A DNA stretch of 64,000 bases, taken from Bactrocera neohumeralis. Its lineage: Eukaryota; Arthropoda; Insecta; Diptera; Tephritidae. A model generated the notes under the pieces. That model ran no database searches. It was given only the letters and a program-made list of their open reading frames with translations, and was not told where the DNA came from. Below are positions 35,474 to 45,181 of this stretch, one piece after another (within the stretch, counting starts at the first letter, position 1; every line of letters starts with the position of its first letter). The position numbers and the translations under genes are program-made. Location of the stretch: positions 18,222,017 through 18,286,016 of the forward strand of contig NC_065919.1 in NCBI RefSeq assembly GCF_024586455.1, read 5' to 3'.

Positions 35474-36371
35474 ACAGGTCAATTGAAAAGTCTTCGGCCT
35501 GCTGCTTAGTTGGCGCTAATAGAATGAAGTCTATATGATTTTTGGTTAGCCCTATGTAATTTTGTTTGTAAGTGTGTAAAGTGAAGTTTTTCGAGAGAGC
35601 TGAGAACGTATCGGATATATTGTGAATTAATATTTGGGTATGCGAAAGCGCTATACAAAGTGGGTGCCTCGCGAGCTCACATTGGACCGCAAATAACGAC
35701 GAGCTGATGATTCGTACCATTTTTTGGAGATGTTCAAGAAGAATAAATCCGAGCGTCGATATGTGACAATGGATGAAACATGGCTTCACACGATAAATCC
35801 ACTCCAACGCGTGGACTGAAGGAACAGTCGGCTGACAAGGTTATGTCGTTTGTATTTTGGAATGCGCATGAACTAATTTTTATTGACTACCTTGAAAAAA
35901 GAAGGACCATCAACAGCGACTAATGCAAAGCGTTTTGAGGCCGTTTGAAGGGCGAAATCGCCGAAAAACGGTTGTATTCCAAGAAAAAGAAATTTCTATT
36001 TCACCAAGGCCATACACCGTGTCATAAGTCAGTGAAAATGATGATAAAAACTCTTGAATTGGGCTTCGAATTGCTTCAGCAACAACCGCATTCTCCAAAG
36101 CTAACCGCAGCGACTGTTTCCAGTTCACAGATGCCTCAAAAGAATGCCTTCTGTGAAGAAATTTTCGCCGAATGAAGAGATGATCGCCGACACTGAGGCC
36201 TATTTTTAAGCAAAGCACAAATCATTGTACAGAAATAGTATCGAAAAGTGGGAGTACCGCTATAATCAGTGTATCACTCTTGATGAAAACTATGTGGAAT
36301 AAAAAGAAACGAAATTCGACAAAAAAAATGTGTTTTATTATGGTGGGAGGAGGACTTTTCAATTTGCCTAT
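35474..36371 (+). mobile_element. mellifera-type mariner, 898 bp, N-terminal deletion, both termini present
   Basis: Left end ACAGGTCAATTGAAAAGTC and right end (reverse complement) ATAGGCAAATTGAAAAGTCC form the terminal repeats, with TA outside each (35472-35473, 36372-36373). After the 5' leader the coding sequence resumes at KWVPRELTLDRK (about 35657-35690), so the DNA-binding half is deleted. YVTMDETWLHTI (about 35760-35795) carries the first catalytic Asp. The second block reads HQGHTPCHKSV (35999-36030), where HQDNAPCHKSV is expected, so the Asp is lost. The third region reads SPKLTAATVS and is also altered. Stops occur throughout. Confidence 0.8.
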
Positions 36372-36989
36372 TATATCTCTAGAAACAATGAGATAAAACT
36401 AATGTTTCTCGTTTTGACATGCACCGAAGTCAACTATGAACTTCTATATTTTCCACTAGGTACACTTTTCACTGCTTAAATTTCGCGCCATGCAAGTTTA
36501 TATAATACATATTATTATCTACCTATTACAGTAGAATAAGCAATAGCACTGGAATTTTCTCTTACATAATAGTATATCTCATTACCATAAAATTTTGAGT
36601 AATTTAATATACTTATTAACATAAGAGTATAAATATATTATACAAGTATATCCTGTATTGAAATCGTCTAAGGCCAAAGCCTGACCAGAAACATTGTTAG
36701 ATTATTAAGAGGAAGAAACTATTTTGTTACATTTGTCTTAGTGGAAGGATATTTACGATATATAAGTACGAGTATATGTAAGCATTAATCTAGCAACCCA
36801 TCGTAATGTGAACGAAACTAGGAGTAGTTCAATTCTTCGATCTTCGACAGTACATTCACTTCTATTGAATATGCACCTATTTCGTAATGGATCTGCCATA
36901 AATTAAGTATAACCATTCTTCTATACACGTGTTGTCTATTAACAAAATACGATAGCGCCTTTTTTTGGCGATTGACAGATTGTGTGGGC
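36372..36989. other. no gene recognised
   Basis: AT-rich spacer between two mariners; nothing recognisable. Confidence 0.5.
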
Positions 36990-37059
36990 ACCAACATGAA
37001 ACAAATTTTCTACAATGGAATGTTCATGCAATATGCTGGTTCCGCTAATGCCTATAGTA

Positions 37060-37669
37060 CGAGGGCTGATATATATATTCTGGCCTAGGGCAACACTAAG
37101 TGTTGCCAGGTGCAATCTGACATTTCCATTGGAAAGTTTGACATTTTTTTAGCATAACATCACTCAGAACGTTTTGTCATTTAATCGTGAATTGTTTTAT
37201 TTACAGGGAATTAAAAAATTCATCTCGCCCAAAAAATGGAATTAACTCGGGAACATTTTCGTGCGATAATTTTTCACAACTTTCGACGTGGATTATCACG
37301 ACAAGAGTGCATCGATGAACTAAAATCTTTGTATGGCTATAAAGTACCATCCTATAGCACTGTGAAAAACTGGTACAACGAATTCAATCGTGGCCGACGC
37401 TCGCTCAAAGACGAATTCCGTGAAGGTCGTCCAAAAACAGTTGTTGTGCCAGAAAACATCGATGCCGTACGTGAACTGATAATGCAAGACCGTCATGTAA
37501 CATACCTTCAGATAGAGGCATGCCTATGCATTTCTCCCACCAGCATACATTCGATATTGCATGAACACCTGGCCGTAAAAAGGTTTGTTCTCGTTGGATC
37601 CCGCACAATTTGACAATCGCTCAAAAAAAGGCTCGTGTGGATTGGTGTAAATATATATCGCAACCTACG
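37060..37669 (+). mobile_element. internally deleted mariner nested inside another mariner
   Basis: The left end CGAGGGCTGATATATAT and right end (reverse complement) CGTAGGTTGCGATATATAT form short terminal repeats, each bordered by TA (37058-37059, 37670-37671). An ATG at 37236 opens a 125-codon frame: MELTREHFRAIIFHNFRRGL, then QECIDELKSLYGYKVPSYST, NWYNEFNRGRRSL, the GRPK linker, and HVTYLQIEACLCISPTSIHS. These are the two HTH units that bind the terminal repeats. It ends after a frameshift at about 37590. Just beyond, KKARVDWC is followed directly by the right terminus, so the whole catalytic domain is deleted. Confidence 0.8.
37236..37613 (+). CDS. truncated mariner transposase, DNA-binding domain only
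   Basis: The best-preserved N-terminal mariner frame in the window: 125 codons with no stop. It covers HTH1 (residues about 1-50), the GRPK linker (about 67-70) and HTH2 (about 75-110). It lacks all three catalytic Asp residues. The last 10 codons (FVLVGSRTI) arise from a frameshift in the CSRWIPH region. If made, such a protein could bind inverted repeats without cutting; whether it is expressed is unknown. The start is the first ATG, in a context matching related transposases that begin with M.L....FR. Confidence 0.5.
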   Translation: MELTREHFRAIIFHNFRRGLSRQECIDELKSLYGYKVPSYSTVKNWYNEFNRGRRSLKDEFREGRPKTVVVPENIDAVRELIMQDRHVTYLQIEACLCISPTSIHSILHEHLAVKRFVLVGSRTI

Positions 37670-38130
37670 TATGGGTCACTTGACGATCTTGCTATATTAG
37701 TTTGTGCACAGCATCAATAATTTTCGGAACAACAACTGATTTTGGTTCACCTTCATGAAAGTCGCCTTGCATTGCATTAATCCACCTCAATTGAATTCAC
37801 CATACTACGAGTATTGATAAGAACTAGTCCTTGATCGAGCTTCATTGACAAAAATTTAGTTAAGTTCATCGATGCATTGTTTCTGAGCTAATCCCATCTT
37901 AAAGATTGCAAAATATAATTGCGCGAAATTCTTCGCGTTTTAATTACGTTTTTCGGGCAATCTGAATATTTTAAGTAACTGTAAGCAACTCATACAGCGC
38001 TCGTATGAAAAAACTTTCTGAGTATGTAAGTATAACATCAAAAATGTTAAACTTTACGGTAAAGTTTTGAGTTGACAGATTGTAATACTAGGCTTTGCCA
38101 AATCCCGCAATGTAAGAGACAACCTACGTA

Positions 38131-38789
38131 TTGAATAATACTTATTTCATATTGAATATATTAATATTAATTTTTCGAGGTAGATCTTCTATATAAAAGT
38201 ACTATTTCTTTAGTTACGAAGTTTTATAAATATTGCTCAGTTATTATCATCTTATCTTTATCATCTTATTATTATCATTTTTGATCACTTATTTTCTACT
38301 AGCTCTGGGAATTAAATTGTTGTTGGAAGATGATCTAAATAATTTCTTTCATTGTTATTTGTTCAATACAAATTCGTATTCGTTTCGTTTGAGTAAGTCT
38401 GCCTGCCTTGATAAGAATTCCTTCGAAAACATGACTCACATTTCTCCAAAAAGACTTTTGAGTGTTGGTATATTTGAATCAGAGCTTTTGCTTTGATTCT
38501 TTAATTAAGATTAAATATATCGCTTTTATCGCCTTTTTAAGCATGATATGCCTAAACCTAACCTCACTTTATAAGCTCTTAATGACTCAAGTTATATTAC
38601 GATATATATTTTCCAATCTTAGCTGTCATTTTTGCAGCGACCATCTTGTTATCCACTTTCTGGGATAGTTTTTCCATAAATTTTAAGTTTTAAGACAGAG
38701 ACGCCTAAATATTAGTATATTACGAATATATGTTTTGCAGATATTAGATAATTTTGTAAGTTTTTGCAACCTATTGAAGCTATAATAGT
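38131..38789. other. no gene recognised
   Basis: AT-rich; the Leu/Ile-rich 87- and 68-codon frames at 38233-38668 have no motif and biased composition. Confidence 0.45.
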
Positions 38790-39310
38790 TTCCGTCTGAT
38801 AGTCTTGCATAATTTAAGCCAGCTTGAATAGGAAAAGGAATAGGAAAGCGAGACGCATTTGCAGACAAAAAAATAGATAGGATAGATATGCGTGAGTATG
38901 AAGAGCTTGACAATCTGGCCGCCAACGGCTCGAAAATTCTACGAAAAGATGCGGCGGCTAAGAGAAGGAGAGGGAGACCGGAGCATACCCTTGTAGACCA
39001 CCAATACGTGATCTAGTGACTGATGCCCAAAGCATACTAAAATTATGGAGGGAACACTTCTCCAGCCTGCTGAATGGCAATGAAAGCATAACTCCAGGAG
39101 ATGGTGAACCCGATTCCCCAATCGTTGATGACGGAGCAGATATTTCATTGCCCGACCATGAAGAAGTTCGAAGAGCAATTATACGCCTGAAGAACAACAA
39201 AGGGTTCAGGGCCAATGGTTTGCCGGCAGAGCTATTCGAACACGGCGGCAAAGAACTAACGAAGAGCTTGCATCAGTTTCCTTGTAGAATAAAGCGCCCT
39301 GCATGATTTA
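38790..39310 (+). pseudogene. RTE-like non-LTR relic, region upstream of and into RT
   Basis: The plus-strand frame 39016-39306 reads TDAQSILKLWREHFSSLLNG, then PDHEEVRRAIIRLKNNKGFR, GLPAELFEHGGKELTKSLHQ and FPCRI. This is the linker and RT block 0/1 of the endonuclease-reverse transcriptase family also seen at 18640-19910 (shared PAELF...G...L..SLHQL.CRI). The left part (38800-39010) holds arginine-rich pre-RT sequence, with YEELDNLAANGSKI and RKDAAAKRRRGRPEH. Both ends are truncated and no 3' tail is present. Confidence 0.7.
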
Positions 39311-40739
39311 AGCCATCTCCCACGGATAAATGTACTTTTTCGACATTTTACCTCCCGACTTTATTCAAATGTTTCTTTTTACTGGAATTTGCACCATGGC
39401 TTGTCAATCGGCTCGGTTATATACTCGTTAATTTATGTGTCTTTTACTTTAAGCTGAAATTTTTAATATTAATTAAACAGTTCTGCCACCACAGCTTCGA
39501 TCTATGCCCGAGCATTACATTAGTACGAATGTGTGTAATTACACACATAAGTTTGCCGCCTCCATCTCATTTGCGGTGCGCTGCTACGCCAGCGCCAGCC
39601 GCCAGCCGCCATCCTTTAAAATGGCTGCTTTAAGCTGTTAATTTTTTGCGTCAACCGCAATTACGGTAAGCGCTCGATGTGCCCACATTTCCCGAACTTT
39701 CATCAGCCACACTTTCAGCTCTCTCGGCATATCCAATTACGTAAAGACACCTACTTTTTTATTTATCTTTCTTTAAATGTTGCAAATGAGGTGCCGCCCC
39801 CAATGCGGGGGGTAGCGATGAAAATTTTACTTATTTCAAAGTGTAAATAATTACTATGCTTTTCGGTTGGGGCCGATGTCAACGCCACTACGCAAGTACA
39901 AATAATACGTATTCTTTATTTTCTCACGGGATTTGCGTAAAAGTTTTTCAAGCCTTCTACGTGGCAAGCGTAGAAGTTACACAAATTTATTGTGAGGGCA
40001 AAGAAAGGCAGAAAAACTCAACCAATACTAACTGTTGCGGTGCAAATATACTATATGTACATATATTTGTATACATATACATATGTATGAGTGTAAGAAA
40101 ATGCGAATAAATAAGCCAAAAACTAAATCCCTCTGATGTTGCAATATAAACGCGGCGTTATTGAGTTGAGCGTTACAGAGCAGTCGTCGTGCTTTATTTG
40201 CCGTTGCACAGATTCATCTCATTCGAAAGTGAATAAAAACTTTAAATTGGTTTTGTGCGGATTATGTTCTTATATAAGTACACACATATACTTACATATT
40301 TACTTATGTACATACATACGCACATGCGTAGTAAGGTAAATTCTGTAGTTGAATTTGTGGATTTGAGGCTGTAACTCAGCGCTCTTCAGCTTCCACCGCT
40401 TCGAAATGTTACTTGAATTCAAAAATGCTAAGGCTCATATTCAAAGATGTAAAGTCTTGAAGTAACATTGAGTTTGTTTAGGTTGAAACACAGGTTGTGC
40501 TAATGACTTCAAGACGTTATGAAAACGGGGAGCATCATGTGAGAAAAATAGTTATAAACGATTGTAATCAGCCAACGAGCAATGCCAGCTGCTAAGTGCA
40601 CTAAGTTCCAACCATTCAAATGTGATGAAATAACAACAAAATATATTTTTACTACACGAAGTATTTTTAATAAAATCTTTATTATTACTTTCACATAGAC
40701 TTAAGGGGGCTCAAACAAGCAAACCTATCTGTTATAAGT
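39311..40739. other. apparently single-copy spacer with a GC-rich patch
   Basis: At 39575-39615 a GCCAGC/GCCGCC-rich patch stands out from the AT-rich background; 39560-39760 looks unlike the transposons. ACATATACATATG runs lie at 40060-40090. No splice-bounded open frame is convincing; this could be conserved non-coding sequence. Confidence 0.35.
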
Positions 40740-41385
40740 CTCAGCTGCGATCGAGTTCATCGCCTTTAGCGATTTTTTTTCGGTTCGACTCAGTTTGTAA
40801 CGCCTTTCGCTAGATAGTTAGACAGTTTCCATGTCATATTCATAAATCCACGAGTCGTTTTTACTGTAAACAATGTGTTTGATGTATGTCGCGTCCTATG
40901 CTATGTCAAGCATCTCTTTTGATTCAAGTGTTTTGGTACGAGTCTAGCATTGACACGCTTCGTATCCAAAACAACAACCAATATGTGTTGATTTGATCCA
41001 TAATAAATGTTGAGATGTTCTCTGATACCATAACACAAATTTTCAAGCACTGTTCTTTTAACTTTTTCGATGTTATCGTCATTAAAAGGGGTAAATGGAC
41101 GACTCGCATGAAGCAAATATTTGCGATGACTTCACGACCTTCACTGCATATTCATATCCAAAACAATAACCAAAATGTGTTGAATCGATCCATAAGAGAT
41201 GTTGAGATTGTCTCCGATGCCATTAAAACGATTTTCAAGCAATAATTCTTAAACTTTTTCGACGTTATAAATGGACGACTCGATGACTGCACGACCCTCA
41301 CTGAATGCTTTGTGCAACTCAAATATTGCTGTACGGAGTAAGGTAGACTTCCCAAAACACTTCTAATCTTCACATTGGTTCGTGT
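40740..41385 (-). pseudogene. mariner transposase relic with internal tandem duplication
   Basis: Minus-strand frames read NDDNIEKVKRTVLEN, then REHLNIYYGSNQHILVVVLD and KRVNARLVPKHLNQ (40920-41100), the second HTH and linker of a mariner. Left of this, a different frame reads SWIYEYDMETV (about 40840-40870), the first catalytic region. To the right, 41152-41340 repeats the HTH part in another frame (NISYGSIQHILVIVLD after correction), preceded by HKAFSEGR. So the HTH segment occurs twice, about 187 bp apart. The second and third Asp regions are absent. Confidence 0.65.
40965..41340. repeat. two-copy tandem duplication, about 187 bp unit
   Basis: The words TATCCAAAACAA, AATGTGTTGA, TGTTGAGAT, ATTTTCAAGCA, CTTTTTCGA, AAATGGACGACTCG and ACGACC recur in the same order from 40967 and from about 41154. 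The copies have diverged by substitutions and small indels. Confidence 0.7.
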
Positions 41386-41399
41386 GAAGTCTGATCAGA

Positions 41400-42010
41400 T
41401 AATATGCACCTCACCAAAGATCGTCGACCTCAGAAACGGTGGTTGTCTTCGCAAAATATTAGCAAATGTGTCACTGACGTGATTTTGAAAAATGTAAAAA
41501 AAGGGTCATTGACTTGACTAAAACTGTTGACCTCATTAAATGCTGTTTCCACTACAGGGGTCTACATAACCGGAACGGACGCGGATTTTTCTATCCGACC
41601 AAAGACTGTCAACTCGGCAGCAAAAATCTTATTAAATGTAAAAACAGGGTAATTGACCTCCCCAGAGCTCATTCCTCTCAGAAAAGGTGTTTGTCTTTGC
41701 TAAATGCAAACAAAGGGTAGTTCTCCTCGATAAACAAAGGTTCCTTGACTTCGTTAAAGATTGTCGACCTCAGATGGGGTGATTGAACTCGCCAAATGTT
41801 AATCAAAGGGTCATGGAACTCACCAAGAATCGTTGACTTCAGAAAATGTGGCTGTCTTTGCTAAATATAAAGAAAGGTTGCTATCTTCGCTAAAGGTAAA
41901 CATAAGTGTCATCAACCCTTAAAACATCATTGACCGCGGGAAGTTTGTTTTTTATCGCTAGAGGTAAACAAAACCTTTAAAAGGTTTTTTCCTCACTAAA
42001 TGAAAGAAAT
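41400..42010. repeat. decayed minisatellite, unit about 65-70 bp
   Basis: Degenerate copies of a unit built from GTCGACCTCAGAAAAGG, TTGTCTTTGCTAAATG and AAACAAAGGGTCATTGACCT recur at about 41425, 41527, 41674, 41765 and 41831, some shortened. The pattern is imperfect and spacing varies. No matching sequence occurs elsewhere in the window. Confidence 0.6.
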
Positions 42011-43439
42011 AGGCTAAAAGTCAAAATTATTGGATTTAAAAAAAATTTCTACGTTTGGATCATTTTATCATCTGCTTGTGCTTGATTTATGGTGCTAACC
42101 ATAAAAAACATAAAATTATGCGAGACTATGATGCACCGTTCTAGTTGAGGTTTATTGGATCGCAAAATTAAAAGAACATAGTAGTGCGATCTACATATGA
42201 AATTGCTGTGGATCATTAAATTTTTTCCTTCCTTGACCTACCAACCTAAATAAATTATACAATATTCAGTAATACGCAAATCTTATACATTTAGAGTTAA
42301 TAAATTTACAATTTAAGATGTAATATAAGCGAGACCATAGTTTTGCTTGTATGTTGGGTCTTACATGCCCTGCATATCTTAATTTTACATAGCACACCTG
42401 GGAGTTAACCTAAATTTATACAAGCAAGTTCTTCAGATGCAGTATTTTCCGTAAATTCGTTTGTTTACTGCATCAACAGGATGTCATTACTATGCACAAT
42501 TGTTATCCTTTGAACTCAGAAGCATATACATACATTTGATGCCATACCATGCAGGAAAATCCATTAGCTCCAATCCCAGAATAATTCTTTAATATCGATT
42601 GTGGGTACTTAAAATCCAACTAGAACACAAATTTTATGATATTCTTCTCCCGATTTATTCTTACTTTTATTGGATCTACAGAATAATCAATCTAAAAACT
42701 CAGCCAATTTTTTTTTTAGGAAATCATCACTGTTTCTCGGCTCCCAGAGAAAAAGCCATTGCTTTGACAGATCTAATCACAAGGGTTTCTGTGAATGTAT
42801 GTTTCATCTCTTAACTGTAGAAAAGCAGGCAACCAATGTTTCCGGCTTCAGGCTAGCCTTTATCAGTGTAGTTTGCAAGATTCTCGTCCAACGAATTTTC
42901 AGTTAAATTTCAGATTGTATCAGAACATATTAATGTTATGGTTGTGACTTATCAATATAAACTTCTTAATAACTGAGCTTATTCGTCAACTTGCAATAGA
43001 GTAAATATGTTCAGAGAAACGTCTAAGAAAAAGGCAAGGAATGGAAAAAGCAAATTTAATGATAAGCTCAGACACCTGTTTTCACTTTTCTTATAACTTT
43101 TTCGGAGTTAAGTAATTAAAGATAATGTCTACCAAATCTGTCTAGCGCTTCTGCCTTTTTCAAAATATGAAGAAATAGATGTAAATTTGCTTCACAAATT
43201 CACATTACTTTGAGCTTTAACGTTTTAAGATTACTTCAGAAAAGTGATTCATAAGTTTAAAAAATTATAAGGTTACTTTGGCGTAATTATTGCCCACAAG
43301 TTCGTTTGCTATCATACCTCCGTAAACATCATCATCAGACGCTTGAATTCTTATAATGGGGTTTTCAATCGGGACACTACAAAAGTAGACTGAAAGGGAC
43401 AGTAGACAACACCATGTTTTCCCCCGCTCTTTTAACATA
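42011..43439. other. no gene recognised
   Basis: AT-rich spacer. Two overlapping open frames (42599-42906) lack any known motif. Confidence 0.45.
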
Positions 43440-44160
43440 CCTCTTCAGTAAGGTTTGCCATTTCATAATGGAAAGATATACGATCTAATCGAAATTACTA
43501 AAATTTACTACCGAAATACGGAGTCAGTGGCCTCAACTTTAAGAGCGCTACGCCCAGCCCAATTTATGGTTGTCATAATCCTTCTGTCAGATCAACAATT
43601 GAACGTCTAGTGGAAAAATTTTAATCTACAGGCACAGTACAAACGGTTCCCATGCCAATGAGACAAAAAGTATTCTTAATGTCGAGAATATTGCTGCCGC
43701 TAGCGCAACAATTGAGAAAAACACAAATCAGTCTCACACACGTCGTTCTCAAGCGTTGGGCATCTTTGTGACGTTGTTGTGGCGAATTTTGCAAAAATAT
43801 CTTGGCCTACATCCTTAAGAGATCAAATTGACGCAAGAACTGCCGCTTGACCACCAGAATGAAGTGAATTGGGCTGAATGCCACAATCGATTTATTGAAA
43901 ACCAAGTTTGTTGAACGTGTTATCTCACGAAATGGCCCAGCCAATTGGCCGCCTCGGTCATGCGATTCAAGTCTATGATCTATGCCAACAAGCCAGCGAC
44001 GGTTGATGAATTTCGTAAGAATATCGAACTTGAATTTACAGCAGCAGTATCGGCCTATTTGTGCTTGAAAAGCGACGAACTGGGTTCAACGTCTGGACTT
44101 CTGCAAAAAATCGAGCTATATACATAATGGCATCGAATGTTCTTTCACAGGAATAAAGAA
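43440..44160 (+). pseudogene. rosa-like mariner relic, internally deleted
   Basis: The plus strand begins near 43471 with MERYTI and, after correction, SVASTLRALRP (43525-43560), the first HTH. IERLVEKF follows, then NIAAASATIE, then an altered LKRWASL for the second HTH. Next comes KYLGLHP.EIKLTQELPL (43795-43850). After a deletion the text resumes at DLLKTKFVERVISRNGPANW, then PPRSC (43895-43960), and ends with YANKPATVDEFRKNIELEF and WVQRLDFCKK. The stretch carrying the first two catalytic residues is missing. Wording differs from the 4777 and 14275 copies. Confidence 0.7.
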
Positions 44161-44251
44161 TGTGTCAGTGATATCCCAAACCGTTTTTGTTTTATTTAAC
44201 TTTTCCAGCGCTCTTATTGAAGTCCCATTATACATGGAATACGTACATATA

Positions 44252-45181
44252 CAAGGTCTGTCGCAAAAAAAAACAGAACTTTTTAAATATAACTGTTTCT
44301 GGTGGCGCCACCTATGGGTGGGTATATGAAATAAAAAGTTTGATCTCTTGTTGACATTTCGTAAAAATTTTAAGACAATTGGATAACTACAATCGATGTT
44401 ATCGATCAAAAAGTGATAGCAGCTTTTGATCATCGGTCGTAAAATGCAAAGAGCAAATATTAAATTTTGTTTTAAACTTGGGAAAACGTTTACTGAAACA
44501 TTTTAAATGATAAAAAAAGTTTATGGTGATCAGTGCCAATCCCGTAGTAATGTGCATGAGTGGTTTAAGCGATTCCAAGAAGGTCGTGAGGACCTCTGTG
44601 ACGATCAGAAGTCGGTCGTCTTCAGAAGTCAAAAATAAAGACAATGCTGATTTGTTTTTACGATTCCGAGGGTATTGTACACCGAGAGTTCGTCCCCGCT
44701 GGCCAAACGATTAATGCTGTGTTTTATCTTGGTGTTATGAAGCGTCTTTTGTCACGCATTCGTCGTGCTCGACCACAATACCGTGAGGCAGGGTCTTGGC
44801 GCCTGTTGCACGATAATGCGCCGTGTCATCGGTCGACGCTTGTCACTGATTTTTTGACAAAAAACTCCATATTAACCATTAATCACTCATCCTACTCACC
44901 TGATCTGGCACCCTGTGATTTTTACCAATTTGGAAAACTTCATTTGCACATGAAAGGACGCTGGTTTCAGGACATTTCAGCTATCCAAAAGGCGACGACC
45001 GATATTCTCAAGAGCATTCCGAAAAATGACCTTAAACACTCATTTGAAATGCTAATTGACCGGGCTAAACGCTGTATCGAAGCACAAGGAAACTACTTTG
45101 AATAAAAAAATATAACTTTTGAAAAATATTAATTTTTTGTTTTTTTTTTTAACAGTCCTCTTTCTTTTGCGACAGACCTTG
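44252..45181 (+). mobile_element. mariner, 930 bp, intact termini and partial open transposase
   Basis: Left end CAAGGTCTGTCGCAAAA and the right end's reverse complement CAAGGTCTGTCGCAAAAG are identical for 17 bases and similar further in. TA borders each side (44250-44251, 45182-45183). The N-terminus starts at MQRANIKFCFKLGKTFTETF (44443) and runs, past a stop, through KKVYGDQCQSRSNVHEWFKR (first HTH). An internal deletion then joins this near 44630 to the catalytic half, open from 44644. The second HTH and first catalytic Asp are missing. The good match of the ends suggests this is one of the younger insertions here. Confidence 0.85.
44644..45105 (+). CDS. mariner transposase, C-terminal catalytic half (153 codons)
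   Basis: An uninterrupted frame starting MLICFYDSEGIVHREFVPAG, then QTINAVFYLGVMKRL. LHDNAPCHRSTLVTDFL (about residues 57-73) carries the second catalytic Asp. HSSYSPDLAPCDFYQFGKLH (about residues 84-103) carries the third, giving the DD34D spacing. It ends with CIEAQGNYFE just before TAA, the usual mariner C-terminus, and the terminal repeat follows 76 bp later. It lacks the DNA-binding domain and the first Asp, so it cannot be an active transposase by itself. The start Met lies inside the family's conserved VMLICF..., so it was internal in the ancestor. Confidence 0.6.
   Translation: MLICFYDSEGIVHREFVPAGQTINAVFYLGVMKRLLSRIRRARPQYREAGSWRLLHDNAPCHRSTLVTDFLTKNSILTINHSSYSPDLAPCDFYQFGKLHLHMKGRWFQDISAIQKATTDILKSIPKNDLKHSFEMLIDRAKRCIEAQGNYFE

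Larger units (their letters stand above)
36990..38130 (-). pseudogene. mariner-like element (TACGTAGGTTG group), copy C, interrupted
   Basis: Two minus-strand pieces, 36990-37057 and 37672-38130, match copy B (7790-8343) in order: first GTGTGGGCACCAAC and GGTTCCGCTAATGCCTATAG, then GGTCACTTGACGATCTTGC through the N-terminal coding part to ACAACCTACGTA at the right end. The interruption is the opposite-strand mariner at 37060-37669. About 20 bp of host element are missing at the join compared with copy B. The catalytic half left of 36990 is gone. Confidence 0.65.

Noticed and set aside
35474..36371. LTR retrotransposon bounded by AGGTCAATTGAAAAGTC
   Set aside because: The ends are inverted rather than direct, bordered by TA, and the interior encodes mariner motifs.
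40700..40730. TTAAGGGGGCTCAAAC as another end of the TTAA MITE
   Set aside because: Only the TTAAGGGGG part matches; the following bases differ and no second end is found.
41400..42010. CRISPR-like array
   Set aside because: Repeats are long, degenerate and variably spaced, in an evidently eukaryotic transposon-rich context; a decayed minisatellite fits better.
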